A stretch of 64,000 bases of DNA, taken from NCBI RefSeq assembly GCF_030694085.1, contig NZ_JAUXZE010000085.1:1-64000 (forward strand), given 5' to 3'. The position numbers and the translations under genes were made by a program. This document shows, piece after piece, positions 22,117 through 31,995 of this stretch. Each line of letters begins with the position of its first letter. Within the stretch, counting starts at the first letter, position 1. The notes under the pieces are model-generated. The model was given only the letters and a program-made list of their open reading frames with translations. It made no database searches and was not told where the DNA came from. The stretch is from Tabrizicola sp. Lineage in GTDB: Bacteria; Pseudomonadota; Alphaproteobacteria; Rhodobacterales; Rhodobacteraceae.

Positions 22117-23127
22117 ATGGAAACGGTGCTTCTGACCGGGGTCTCCGGCTTCATCGCCAAGCACATCGCTTTGAAGCTTCTGAACGCGGGCTACGCGGTC
22201 CGCGGCACCTTGCGCCGCATGGACCGCGCGGATGAGGTCCGCGCCGCGCTTGCCCCCTATCTGACCGAACAGGCTGGCACCTTGACCTTCGTCCAGGCCG
22301 ACCTCGAATCCGACGCAGGCTGGGCTGACGCGATGGTCGGTGTCTCGGCCCTGGTCCACAGCGCCTCGCCCTTTCCCATCGCCCAGCCGAAGGACCCCGC
22401 AACGGTGATCCGCCCCGCCGTCGAAGGCACCGAGCGCGTGTTGAAGGCCGCCGCAGCCGCAGGGGTGACGCGCGTGGTCCTGACCTCGTCGACCGTGGCG
22501 GTGATCAACGAAAGCAAGCAGGACACGCTTCTGGACGAGGCCGACTGGTGCGATGTCCACCTGCCGACGACCACGCCCTATGCCAAGTCGAAAACCCTTG
22601 CCGAACGCGCGGCGTGGGAGATCGCCAAGGCCCGTGGGCTGAAGCTTACCACGATCAACCCCGGCCTCGTGCTGGGGCCGCCGCTGGATGAACACTACGG
22701 TTCCTCCCTGGGCCTCGTGGAACGTTTCCTGAAGGGCAAGGACCCGATGCTGCCGCCCTTGGGCTTCCCGATCGTCGATGTCCGCGACGTGGCCGAGATG
22801 CATCTCCGCGCACTTCAGCGCCCCGAGACCGAGGGGCGACGTTATATTGCCTCGTCGGGGTCGATGGCCTTTGTCGACATGGGCCGCACCCTCAAGGCCG
22901 CCTACCCGACCCGCCGCATCCCGACGCGCGAGGCACCCAAGGCCATCGTGAGGTTCCTGTCCCTGTTCGACCCGCAGATCAAGTCGATCCTGCCCAAGCT
23001 TGGCCACCTGGAACGCGTCTCGAACGCCCGCGCGGTCAAGGAGATGGAGATGGAGTTCATCGCACCCAAGGCGGCGCTTCTGGCTGCCGCCGACTGGCTG
23101 GTCAGGCACGGCAGGATCTGGGCCTAG
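22117..23127 (+). CDS. NAD-dependent epimerase/dehydratase (dihydroflavonol reductase-like)
   Basis: TGVSGFIAKHIALKLLNAGY; VVLTSSTVAV; YAKSKTLAE. Confidence 0.88.
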   Translation: METVLLTGVSGFIAKHIALKLLNAGYAVRGTLRRMDRADEVRAALAPYLTEQAGTLTFVQADLESDAGWADAMVGVSALVHSASPFPIAQPKDPATVIRPAVEGTERVLKAAAAAGVTRVVLTSSTVAVINESKQDTLLDEADWCDVHLPTTTPYAKSKTLAERAAWEIAKARGLKLTTINPGLVLGPPLDEHYGSSLGLVERFLKGKDPMLPPLGFPIVDVRDVAEMHLRALQRPETEGRRYIASSGSMAFVDMGRTLKAAYPTRRIPTREAPKAIVRFLSLFDPQIKSILPKLGHLERVSNARAVKEMEMEFIAPKAALLAAADWLVRHGRIWA

Positions 23128-24347
23128 GCGACCACGCCCCCCCGCGACGGACGCTGCACCCCAAGTCGGGGATGCAGCCGCCCGGCAATCGACCAGGACG
23201 CAATCAGCCCCACCCCGGCGGCAATGAAGATCCCCGGCAGCGGCGCCACCCACAGCACCAGCCAGGCCGCCCCCGGCGTCACGATCGACGACACGTCGCG
23301 GAAGCTGGAATAGACCGCCGACATCTCGGTCCTCTCGCTGGGCTTGACCGACATCAGGAAGGGCAGCCCCCCCACGACGTCCAGCGTCACCAGAAAGATC
23401 GAGGCCGCCATGATCAGCGCCACGCTGGCCCAGGGCAGGAAGGACAGAAGACCCGCCGACAGGAACAGCACCCCGCAGGCCCCGAACGCAAAGCGCACCG
23501 ACCGGCGCACCGACAGACGCCGGGCCAGCCGGTTCAGGGCGGGCGCGGCAAAGAGCGAGGCGTTGGTGATCGACAGGGCGATGCCGCCGACCTTGTCGCC
23601 AAGGCCCGCCTCGATGCAGAAGATCGGCAGGTAGACGACATAGACCCACCAGCCGCAGGACCGCATCACCGCGAACATCCAGCCCGCGATCAGCCGGGGC
23701 TGGGTGAAGAACCGGCCCAGATAGCCCAGCGGGTTCACTGCCGGCCGCTTGGCACGGGCGATCTGCTTGCCGTTGCCCAGCCGCAGGACCCAGAAGCTGA
23801 CCATCAGGATCAGGGCAAAGACCCCCGACGCAATGAAGGGCAGCGCGTGCCACTGGTGGTAAAGCCAAACCCCCGCCATCGGCCCGATCGCCCATGGCGC
23901 CGCGGCATAGACCATCTGCGTCGACTGGCTGCGGCCCAGGTTCGCCCGGTCCACGTAATCCAGCACATAGGCGTTCAGGCAGACGAAGATCGTCACCGTC
24001 GCCATCGCGTTGCAGATCAGCGCCATCGGCACCGACCAGACCGTCCCGATGGCTCCCAGCGCATTGCCGACCAGATAGAGGCCGACGCCCCCGGTATAGG
24101 TCCAGCGCCGGGGGATCAGCCGGGCGGCCCAGGGCACCATCAGCCCCCAGACCAGCGCCACGATCCCCGAGATGAAGAACGCCACCGACGTCGCCTGCGC
24201 ATCCCCCAGCGCGTCATAGACCACCAGCGGCATGGTCGAGATCAGCATGCCCCGGATCGAGGCATCCAGCCCGGACAGCAGCGCGAAATGCTCGATCCGG
24301 GGGGTGGGGCTGTGTCGCAGCGCCAGCGGAATGTAACGGTTGGCCAT
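23124..24347 (-). CDS. MFS transporter
   Basis: 407 aa with about 12 hydrophobic segments. Confidence 0.82.
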   Translation of the reverse strand: MANRYIPLALRHSPTPRIEHFALLSGLDASIRGMLISTMPLVVYDALGDAQATSVAFFISGIVALVWGLMVPWAARLIPRRWTYTGGVGLYLVGNALGAIGTVWSVPMALICNAMATVTIFVCLNAYVLDYVDRANLGRSQSTQMVYAAAPWAIGPMAGVWLYHQWHALPFIASGVFALILMVSFWVLRLGNGKQIARAKRPAVNPLGYLGRFFTQPRLIAGWMFAVMRSCGWWVYVVYLPIFCIEAGLGDKVGGIALSITNASLFAAPALNRLARRLSVRRSVRFAFGACGVLFLSAGLLSFLPWASVALIMAASIFLVTLDVVGGLPFLMSVKPSERTEMSAVYSSFRDVSSIVTPGAAWLVLWVAPLPGIFIAAGVGLIASWSIAGRLHPRLGVQRPSRGGVVA

Positions 24348-24397
24348 TGCGTCACTTGGACGGCGGGTCCCTGGTTCCGTCTGTCACAAAGCCGACA

Positions 24398-25129
24398 TCA
24401 GTCGTCGTTTCGGGCTGGCCGCCCCAAGAGGTCGACCAACCGCGACCGCGCTTCGGGCAACGGTCGGTCGTGCAGCACCGGCCGCAGTTCGCGGTCCAGG
24501 AAGAAGCCGGTCAGTCGCAGCCCCATAAGCACCGCTTCAAGAGCAAGTGGGCCGTCTCTGTCCAGCCCCTCGGGCAAGGGGATCAGGCGGTCGGCCCAGT
24601 CTCCCGCGCCTTTCGCTGTCACCGCCCGCCCGGTTTTCGGGCTGACATAGGCCAGCCCCTTTGTCGCCCCGGTGACCGCACAGGCCGACAGATCCAGCCC
24701 GAAGCCAAGCTCTTCCAGCAAGCACAGTTCCCACCGCACATAAGCCGCTGTCCAGCCGGTGTCCCCCAGCACATCCATCAGCGCCAGCGTCTTGCGCCAC
24801 AGCGCCGGATGCGGCTCGCGCTCGGGCAGCGCCTCATGAAGAAGCGCGCAAACCGACATGAGCCCCGCCAAGGCCAGCCGGTCCGCCAGAAGATGCGCGC
24901 GGGATTTCACCGGCTCGACCGTGAAGCTGCCGATGTGGTCGTCCAGCCGCGCCCGCCAGTCCAGCGTCAGACTGGTGCCAGGCTGCAATGCCGCTGCCAT
25001 CTTGCGCGAGGCCCCACCCCGCACCACACCCATGTGCCGCCCATGTGAACCCGTCAGGACCTCGACAATCGCCGAGGTCTCGCCATGCGGTCGCATGGAT
25101 AGAAGGATACCTTCGTCGCGCCATTCCAT
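24398..25129 (-). CDS. recO: DNA repair protein RecO
   Basis: MEWRDEGILLSMRPHGETSAIVEVLTGSHGRHMGVVRGG; downstream of era. Confidence 0.93.
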   Translation of the reverse strand: MEWRDEGILLSMRPHGETSAIVEVLTGSHGRHMGVVRGGASRKMAAALQPGTSLTLDWRARLDDHIGSFTVEPVKSRAHLLADRLALAGLMSVCALLHEALPEREPHPALWRKTLALMDVLGDTGWTAAYVRWELCLLEELGFGLDLSACAVTGATKGLAYVSPKTGRAVTAKGAGDWADRLIPLPEGLDRDGPLALEAVLMGLRLTGFFLDRELRPVLHDRPLPEARSRLVDLLGRPARNDD

Positions 25130-25181
25130 GCGCCGGACTATCGGGGGGTCAAGGGTTCGGCGCAACCCCGCCCCAGACGCC

Positions 25182-26504
25182 TCAATCCGCCAGGCCGTCT
25201 TCCTCCAGCAAGGTCCGCCCCTGCCGATCCTCCAGCTCGATCACCCAGAGGTCGGGGTCACGGCCCCTGGTGCGCGAGACAAGCGCATCCACCTCCGCCT
25301 CCGACCCCTCGGCCAGCAGGATCCAGGCCCGCGCCCCGGTCATCAGGTCCGACCGACGCTCGTAGGCCCGCGCGGTGCCGTCCAGGAGCGCCACCTTCAC
25401 CACCACCGCGCCCGCTTCCGCATCGCCCTTGGCTGTCACATAGGTCGGAATATCCGCCAGCCGCAGCCGGGTCAGATAAGCCGCGACCCAGATGCCCGAG
25501 GCAAGCCGAGGCGTCATCGCACCACGCCCGGGCCGGGACCAAATTCCTTCGAAGGAATTTGCCCGAACTCTTCGAAGAATTCGGGGCCGCGCCCACGCAT
25601 CGCCATCCTTGAAATCCAGACCCATCTCGGAATAGCGCTCGGCTTCTTCAAGCCAGTTCGGCCGCACCTTCACCTGCAGGAACAGGTGCACCGTCCGGCC
25701 CAGGAATTCCGAGATATCCGCCCGCGCCGCCTGACCGATGGCCTTGATCGTCTCGCCCCGGTTGCCCAGCACGATCCCCTTGTGGCCGTCCCGCGCGACA
25801 TAGACGATCTGGTCGATCCGGGTCGTCCCGTCGGGCTTGTCCTCCCACTTTTCGGTTTCCACGGTCAGCTGGTAGGGCAGTTCCTCGTGCAGCCGCAGGG
25901 TCAGCTTTTCGCGCGTCATCTCGGCCGCGATCATCCGCATCGGCAGGTCGGCAATCTGGTCCTCCGGGTAGAACCACGGGCCCTCGGGCACTTCGGCCGC
26001 CAGCCATTCGCGCAGGTCGGCGACGCCGTACCCTTTCTCGGCGCTGATCATGAAGGTCTTGGCGAAGGGAAATGCCTCATTCGCCTCTTCGGCCAGAGCC
26101 AGCAGCGTCTCGGCTTTCACCCGGTCCAGCTTGTTGATGGCAAGCGCCACCGACTTGCCCCTCGGCATCTCGTCGCGCAGCCGGTCGATGATCGCCTTGG
26201 CACCTTCGGTCAGCCCGCGCTGCGCCTCGATCAAGAGGACGATGATATCGGCGTCCGAAGCCCCGCCCCAGGCCGCCTTGACCATGCTTCGGTCCAGCCG
26301 CCGCCGGGGCCGGAAGATGCCGGGCGTGTCCACAAAGACGATCTGGCTTTGTCCCTCCATGCAGACCCCCCGGATGCGGGTCCGAGTCGTCTGCACCTTG
26401 TGCGTGACGATACTGACCTTCGCCCCCACCATCCGGTTCAGAAGCGTGGACTTGCCCGCGTTGGGCTCTCCGATCAGGGCGACGAAGCCCGCGCGCGTGG
26501 TCAT
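25182..26504 (-). CDS. era: GTPase Era fused in frame to a C-terminal DUF1491 domain (DUF1491 part 25182-25517)
   Basis: MTTRAGFVALIGEPNAGKSTLLNRMVG...KH domain...YSEMGLDFKDGDA, then linker WARPRILRRVRANSFEGIWSRPGRGA, then MTPRLASGIWVAAYLTRLRLADIPTYVTAKGDAEAGAVVVKV; no stop between. Confidence 0.9.
   Translation of the reverse strand: MTTRAGFVALIGEPNAGKSTLLNRMVGAKVSIVTHKVQTTRTRIRGVCMEGQSQIVFVDTPGIFRPRRRLDRSMVKAAWGGASDADIIVLLIEAQRGLTEGAKAIIDRLRDEMPRGKSVALAINKLDRVKAETLLALAEEANEAFPFAKTFMISAEKGYGVADLREWLAAEVPEGPWFYPEDQIADLPMRMIAAEMTREKLTLRLHEELPYQLTVETEKWEDKPDGTTRIDQIVYVARDGHKGIVLGNRGETIKAIGQAARADISEFLGRTVHLFLQVKVRPNWLEEAERYSEMGLDFKDGDAWARPRILRRVRANSFEGIWSRPGRGAMTPRLASGIWVAAYLTRLRLADIPTYVTAKGDAEAGAVVVKVALLDGTARAYERRSDLMTGARAWILLAEGSEAEVDALVSRTRGRDPDLWVIELEDRQGRTLLEEDGLAD
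25540..25585. repeat. Two adjacent palindromes within the era-DUF1491 linker
   Basis: AAATTCCTTCGAAGGAATTT (25541-25560, perfect) and CCCGAACTCTTCGAAGAATTCGGG (25562-25585, one mismatched pair). Confidence 0.85.
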
Positions 26505-26622
26505 GGGGTGCAGCGATCCTTTGTTGATCTACGCCAGATACGCGACAGACGCGGAAAATGCCAGTTGGCATCGGCAAACCCGCGGATCATCCTTGCTTTG
26601 CTGAACAGACGAGTCGCGTGGC

Positions 26623-27165
26623 ATGGGACTTTTACGTCGCCTCCTCCGGGCCTTCACCCGGTCCAGCCGACCGAAAGCGGTTTTTGTCCGGCGTCAGACC
26701 ACGATCGAGAGAGATTACCAGAACCGGCCCCCGCGCGTCGTTGTCCACCAACGGACCGAGATCCGGGTCGTTGAGGTCACAGAGCTTCGTGGTCGCGCCT
26801 GGGTCATCGATGGCGATACGCTCGACATCGCTGGAACGCGCGTCCGCCTTGCTGGCGTGGATGCCCCCGAGATCGACCACCCCTACGGCCAGAGCGCCAA
26901 GTGGACGCTGGTCAATCTGTGCAAGGGGCAAGAGGTGCGGGCCGTGTTCGACGGGGACTTGTCGCATGACCGGACTGTCGCGACCTGCTATCTGCCCGAC
27001 GGGCGCGATCTGTCTGCCGAGATGGTGAAGGCAGGACTGGCGATCGACTGGCCCAAGTTTTCACGCGGGAAGTATGCGACGATGGAGGTCCCCGGCATCC
27101 GCCGGAAGCTTTGGCGCTGCGACGCGCGGCAAAAGGGGCTGATGCCGCCAAGCCTGCCCGACTAG
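26623..27165 (+). CDS. Thermonuclease (SNase-like) family protein
   Basis: [29 protein letters not shown]; opposite strand to era and rnc. Confidence 0.88.
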   Translation: MGLLRRLLRAFTRSSRPKAVFVRRQTTIERDYQNRPPRVVVHQRTEIRVVEVTELRGRAWVIDGDTLDIAGTRVRLAGVDAPEIDHPYGQSAKWTLVNLCKGQEVRAVFDGDLSHDRTVATCYLPDGRDLSAEMVKAGLAIDWPKFSRGKYATMEVPGIRRKLWRCDARQKGLMPPSLPD

Positions 27166-27851
27166 GCTTCGCCCGTCTCCATCCGTTGCAAGAGCGTCCG
27201 CGCCGCCGCCTGTTCCGCCACCCGCTTCGACCCGGCTTCGGCTTCAGCTGTCGCGCCATTGGCCAGCGTCACCCGCACCGTAAACAAGGGGGCATGGTCG
27301 GGCCCGCTACGCCCGGCTTCCTCATAGCTGGGCGGTGCCATGCCACGCGCCTGCGCCCATTCCTGCAAACTGGTCTTTGCGTCCCGCGCGTCCGGTTCCA
27401 CCGCCGCGATCCGGTCGCGCCACAGCCGCAGGACCAGAGCCCGTGCCGCCTCAAACCCCGCGTCCTGGTAGACGGCGGCGATCACTGCCTCCATCGCGTC
27501 GCCCAGAAGCGCCTCTTTCCGCCGGCCTCCGGTCAGCATCTCGCTGCGACCCAGCTTCAGCACATCGCCCAGGCCCACCTCGCGCGCGACGTCGGCGCAG
27601 GTCTCCTTGCGGACCAGCGCGTTGAACCGCGGGGCCAGCTGGCCCTCGCGCGCGGCTTCGTCGGCGGAGAGCAGAGCCTCGGCCATCACCAGCCCAAGAA
27701 CCCGGTCGCCCAGGAATTCCAGCCGTTGGTTGTCCGGCCGCGTGGCGGTGCCGATCGAGGCATGCGTCACCGCGCGTACCAGCAGATCGGGCTTGCGAAA
27801 GGTGTGCCCGAGGCGGCCCTGGAAAGCCAGCAGGTCCGCCGCCAACCTCAC
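27162..27851 (-). CDS. rnc: Ribonuclease III
   Basis: [20 protein letters not shown] signature; C-terminal dsRBD. Confidence 0.95.
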   Translation of the reverse strand: MRLAADLLAFQGRLGHTFRKPDLLVRAVTHASIGTATRPDNQRLEFLGDRVLGLVMAEALLSADEAAREGQLAPRFNALVRKETCADVAREVGLGDVLKLGRSEMLTGGRRKEALLGDAMEAVIAAVYQDAGFEAARALVLRLWRDRIAAVEPDARDAKTSLQEWAQARGMAPPSYEEAGRSGPDHAPLFTVRVTLANGATAEAEAGSKRVAEQAAARTLLQRMETGEA

Positions 27852-27861
27852 GCGATCACCC

Positions 27862-28665
27862 TCACTCGATAGCCTTGAAGAAGCGTTCGGCGCGCCAGGT
27901 CCAGAAGTAGAACAGGCTCCGCCCGGCCGACGAGAACATGATCCGGTCCGCCCGGCCGATCAGGAACTCGGCTGGCAGGAAGCCCACGCCGCCCACCGAC
28001 TGCGGGAAGCGGCTGTCGGTCGAGTTGTCGCGGTTGTCACCCATCACGAAGTAATGGCCCGCAGGCACGGTGAAGATGTCGGTGTTGTCGCCCGCGCCGT
28101 CCGTGTCGATGTTCAGCACATGGTGCTGGCGACCCTCTGGCAAAGTCTCGATGAACCGGCTCTTGGTGCAGATACCACCCTCGCCCACCGCGCCGTTCTC
28201 GCAGCGCGGGCGGTTGCGCATCGGGCCTTGCGCCTCCATCATCTCTTCGAAGACGCCGTCCGGGGTCTGCGGCGCCGCAACGCCGTTGATGTAAAGGAGG
28301 CCGTCCCGCATCTGCATCTTGTCGCCCGGCAGACCGACCAGCCGCTTGATATAGTCGGACCCCGCCGTGGGATGACGGAACACGACCACGTCGCCCCGCT
28401 CGGGGTCCGATCCCAGCACCCGGCCCGAGACCGGGCAGAGGCTGATCGTGGTGAACGGGATTTCGCAGGAATAGCGCGAATAGCCGTAGGCCATCTTGTT
28501 GACGAAGAGGAAGTCGCCGATCAGCAGCGTGTCCTTCATCGACTCGGACGGAATCCAGAACGGCTGGAACAGGATCGACCGGAACGCGATAGCGATCACC
28601 AGCGCCCAGAAGACCGTCTTGATCGTCTCGACGATGCCGCCATCGCCCTTGTTGCCGCTCGCCAT
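27862..28665 (-). CDS. lepB: Signal peptidase I
   Basis: [51 protein letters not shown]. Confidence 0.96.
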   Translation of the reverse strand: MASGNKGDGGIVETIKTVFWALVIAIAFRSILFQPFWIPSESMKDTLLIGDFLFVNKMAYGYSRYSCEIPFTTISLCPVSGRVLGSDPERGDVVVFRHPTAGSDYIKRLVGLPGDKMQMRDGLLYINGVAAPQTPDGVFEEMMEAQGPMRNRPRCENGAVGEGGICTKSRFIETLPEGRQHHVLNIDTDGAGDNTDIFTVPAGHYFVMGDNRDNSTDSRFPQSVGGVGFLPAEFLIGRADRIMFSSAGRSLFYFWTWRAERFFKAIE

Positions 28666-28720
28666 GCCTGTCCTGCCTCTTCTCGGTTTGCCGCTTCTTG
28701 CGCGCAAGCACGGGGCGAAG

Positions 28721-29434
28721 TCAAGGCAACCGGCTCTTGCCGCGCGGCCGGTCGGTCGGCACCACCACCTCGGCGCGGAAGTCGGGACCCTTCGTCGGCG
28801 CGGCAGCGACCAGCGTCCAGAAGCGCCCGACCGGAGGGATGTTGCTGGCGACCACCTTGCGCATCCCCGGCACATGCACTGTCATGCGGTGACGACTGCC
28901 CGTCCCCGGCAGGATGCCGCTTGGCACCGGCTCGGGTCCCACCGAGGCGGGCAGGTCAAAGCGGAACGGCAGGCCCTGTGTGGCGTCCGTCTCGGCCGCC
29001 GCTGTCCTTTCGCCAGTCCAGACCGGAAAATTCGAGGTCTTGAATTCGCCGTTGTCTTCGAACTGGTGCACGTCGAAACAGGTCAGCACCAGCCGGAACG
29101 GTCCCGTCGCTGCAACCGGCTTTTGCACCCGCAAATGACCGGCGAAGGGCCCGCCAAGGCGCAGATACCCCGGAGGGCCGATCTCCAGAACCGTATCCCC
29201 GAAGGCCCGATGCCGCATCTCGTTGCGGGCCGCCTTTACGCCGAACCAGCCCGCCACCCCAAGCAGCCCCAGGATCATGATCGAGAACGGATTGACGAAA
29301 TCGGGATCGTTCGGGTCGAAGCTGTCGGGCCAGCCGATCATCCAGCCCAGCCACCCGGCCCCGCCCAGCGCCGCCACCGAAATTCCCGCCGCAGCCAGCG
29401 CCTCGATCCGGGGCGAGAACTGTGGCTGGGACAT
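28721..29434 (-). CDS. Conserved membrane protein of unknown function
   Basis: 237 aa, two N-terminal TM segments; between lepB and acpS. Confidence 0.6.
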   Translation of the reverse strand: MSQPQFSPRIEALAAAGISVAALGGAGWLGWMIGWPDSFDPNDPDFVNPFSIMILGLLGVAGWFGVKAARNEMRHRAFGDTVLEIGPPGYLRLGGPFAGHLRVQKPVAATGPFRLVLTCFDVHQFEDNGEFKTSNFPVWTGERTAAAETDATQGLPFRFDLPASVGPEPVPSGILPGTGSRHRMTVHVPGMRKVVASNIPPVGRFWTLVAAAPTKGPDFRAEVVVPTDRPRGKSRLP

Positions 29435-29437
29435 CGG

Positions 29438-29851
29438 TCACCCCTTTGCAGCGATGGGCCTTGCTTCGATCACCACGAAAGCTTGCGCCCAAGGGTGGTC
29501 ATCGGTCAAGGTGACATGGATCACCGCCTCGTGCCCCGCAGGCGTCATCGCGCGCAGCCGTTCCGCCGCCCAGCCCGTCACATGCATCACTGGCTGGCCT
29601 GACCGCAGGTTCGTCACTGCCATGTCTTTCCAGGAAATTCCCATCCGCAGTCCCGTGCCCAGCGCCTTGGAACAGGCCTCCTTCGCCGCCCAGCGTTTCG
29701 CATAGGTGGCCGCAATGGCACGCTTGCGGCTTTCGGCCTTGAGCTGCTCGATCTCGGTGAAGACCCGCATCTTGAAGCGGTCGCCGTGGCGGGTCAGCGT
29801 CGCCTCGATCCGCTCGATGTTGGCAAGGTCGGTGCCGATGCCCAGGATCAT
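29438..29851 (-). CDS. acpS: Holo-[acyl-carrier-protein] synthase
   Basis: [34 protein letters not shown]. Confidence 0.95.
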   Translation of the reverse strand: MILGIGTDLANIERIEATLTRHGDRFKMRVFTEIEQLKAESRKRAIAATYAKRWAAKEACSKALGTGLRMGISWKDMAVTNLRSGQPVMHVTGWAAERLRAMTPAGHEAVIHVTLTDDHPWAQAFVVIEARPIAAKG

Positions 29852-29882
29852 GACGCTTTCCCCCACCGTAGCCCGCAGGTGA

Positions 29883-30419
29883 TCAGCCTGCCTCGGCAAA
29901 CTCATGGCAGAGTTGCCCGGCCTCTTCCAGCGCCAGCGTGATCTGCAGAAGGCCGCAGGTGCGGGTGCCCCCCGGTCCGATCGAATGGTGGCGGCAGTCC
30001 CGGCACATGCCAAAGCTCTTGCCCCCCGCCGAGGCGATCAGGCTGCGCAGCAGGGTCCGGGCGGCCTGCACCGCCTCGGCCGTCTCTGCCTTGGCCGTGC
30101 TGGCCAACCAGCCCTCGACCAGCGTCCGCCCGCCTTCGGTCAGGGCATAGCGCCGCTGCCGCCGGTCACCCTCGGTCGCTTCCTCGGTGATCAGCCCCTT
30201 TTCGGCCAGGGACTTGAGCGTCTGGGATGCCGTGCCGCGCGTCGTCGCCAGATAGTCCGCGATGACCGACGGGCTGCGCGAGAAGCGGTTCGCCCGCGCC
30301 AGATATTCCAGCGTCGCGCATTGCGCATCGGTCAGCGTGACCGCGCGGCGTCGCGCTGCATGCAGGCGCGCGATCCGGTCCAGAAGCAGCATGACCTCGG
30401 TCTGGGGCATCATCGCCAT
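29883..30419 (-). CDS. MarR family regulator with C-terminal Cys cluster
   Basis: Winged-helix region plus C-terminal CRDCRHH...TCGLL...LCHEF. Confidence 0.82.
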   Translation of the reverse strand: MAMMPQTEVMLLLDRIARLHAARRRAVTLTDAQCATLEYLARANRFSRSPSVIADYLATTRGTASQTLKSLAEKGLITEEATEGDRRQRRYALTEGGRTLVEGWLASTAKAETAEAVQAARTLLRSLIASAGGKSFGMCRDCRHHSIGPGGTRTCGLLQITLALEEAGQLCHEFAEAG

Positions 30420-30430
30420 ATCGTATGGAC

Positions 30431-30467
30431 TCGCTATCAGTTTTGCAATAGTTTCGATTCGCTATCA
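30431..30467. promoter_or_regulatory. Candidate operator region, direct repeats TCGCTATCA
   Basis: TCGCTATCA at 30431-30439 and 30459-30467 in the divergent MarR/secreted-protein intergenic region. Confidence 0.4.
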
Positions 30468-30481
30468 TATGGAGCCAAGCC

Positions 30482-31186
30482 ATGAAACCTCTCTGCTTCC
30501 TCGCCATCCTGCTTGCACCGGGCCTTGCCCTGGCCGATGTCACCTCGCCCGCCGACGCCGGCAGGGTGGCCAGCTTCGACATCCTTTCGGCCAAGGTAAC
30601 CCGCACTGACGCCACGCTGACCTTCCGCATGGCGACCGCCGGGACGGCCGGGGTCGATACACCGGCCCCGATCGGCGCGCTCGCGGGCGCGCCGGTCCAC
30701 GCCTATGTCTGGCCGACCAGCCTTGACCCGGCCACGGTCGGGTTCGAACCCGCGACCGGCATCCTCGCCCTCGCGGCGACCAGCCACCCGGACTTCGACG
30801 ACACGCCGCTATACGACGAAAACGGTGACGGCGACCCGGCCAACGACGGGCTGGACTGGCACAGCCACTGGGTCGTCCTGGTCCCGTCCGAAGACTGCGG
30901 ACCCGGCGCCCTGGCCGTGCGGGACATCCCGGAAGGCGCGACGCCACGACTGCCGAAAACCTGGCCGGGCCTGCCGCTTTTCATCGACAGCCCCGACGTG
31001 ACGCCGGTGTTCGATGGCCCCGTGGTCAGCGTCGCAATCGAAGTCCAGGGGGCCGAGGGCGCATCCTTCGACGGCGTGACCTCTGCCCTGCGCGTCAATG
31101 CGAACCTGCACGCGCCGCTTCTGTGCGTGACCGACGTCTTCGACATCGCCTCGGGTGATCTGTCCCTGCCCGGCCGGATCGACTGA
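30482..31186 (+). CDS. Uncharacterised secreted protein
   Basis: Signal peptide MKPLCFLAILLAPGLALA; DENGDGDPANDGLDWHSHWVVL; divergent from MarR. Confidence 0.65.
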   Translation: MKPLCFLAILLAPGLALADVTSPADAGRVASFDILSAKVTRTDATLTFRMATAGTAGVDTPAPIGALAGAPVHAYVWPTSLDPATVGFEPATGILALAATSHPDFDDTPLYDENGDGDPANDGLDWHSHWVVLVPSEDCGPGALAVRDIPEGATPRLPKTWPGLPLFIDSPDVTPVFDGPVVSVAIEVQGAEGASFDGVTSALRVNANLHAPLLCVTDVFDIASGDLSLPGRID

Positions 31187-31206
31187 ACCAGTGCCCCTGG
31201 CGCGTG

Positions 31207-31968
31207 TCAGCCGCGCGCCAGGTCCATCCGGCGGCGCATCTCCTCGATTGCAGGTTCCAGCCCCCGGAAGATCGCCTCGCCGATCAGGAAATGTCCGATG
31301 TTCAACTCGGTCAGTTCGGGGATCGCGGCGATGGGTTCCACGTTGTCATAGGTCAGCCCGTGACCGGCATGGACCTCCAGCCCAAGGCTCGCGGCATACT
31401 CCGCCCCGGCCTGAAGCGAGAGAAGTTCCCGCTCGGCCAGACTTCCGTGACCGTCCGCCAGCAGTTCCGAATATAGCCCGGTGTGCAGTTCCACCACCGC
31501 TGCGCCGATCCGGGCGCTGGCTTCGATCTGACGGGGGTCGTGGCTGATGAACATGCTGACCCGACACCCGGCCTCACGCAGAGGCGTGATGAAATCCGCC
31601 AGCCGGTTCTGGTCCGATGCGACGTCAAGCCCACCTTCGGTCGTCCTCTCCTCGCGCTTTTCCGGCACAAGGCAGATGGCGTGCGGCTTGTGGTGCAAGG
31701 CGATGGCCTGCATCTCGGCCGTGGCGGCACATTCGAAGTTCAGCGGTATGGCGATCCCCGCCATCAGGGCCTCGATGTCGGCGTCGCGGATGTGGCGGCG
31801 GTCCTCGCGCAGGTGTGCGGTGATCCCGTCGGCCCCCGCCGTTTCGGCCAGCAGCGCCGCGCGCAGCGGATCGGGCCAGGCGCTGCCGCGGGCATTGCGC
31901 ACCGTGGCCACGTGGTCGATGTTCACCCCAAGCCGAAGCTTGCCGGGCTTTTGCAGTGCTTGGTTCAT
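31207..31968 (-). CDS. pdxJ: Pyridoxine 5'-phosphate synthase
   Basis: [47 protein letters not shown]. Confidence 0.96.
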   Translation of the reverse strand: MNQALQKPGKLRLGVNIDHVATVRNARGSAWPDPLRAALLAETAGADGITAHLREDRRHIRDADIEALMAGIAIPLNFECAATAEMQAIALHHKPHAICLVPEKREERTTEGGLDVASDQNRLADFITPLREAGCRVSMFISHDPRQIEASARIGAAVVELHTGLYSELLADGHGSLAERELLSLQAGAEYAASLGLEVHAGHGLTYDNVEPIAAIPELTELNIGHFLIGEAIFRGLEPAIEEMRRRMDLARG

Positions 31969-31995
31969 TCCGGTCTTCCCGCGTTTTCCGACAGT

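Noticed and set aside
30736-30760. tRNA T-arm-like GGGTTCGAACCC
   Set aside because: Lies inside a confident CDS, with no acceptor or anticodon arms and no CCA nearby; just a short palindrome.
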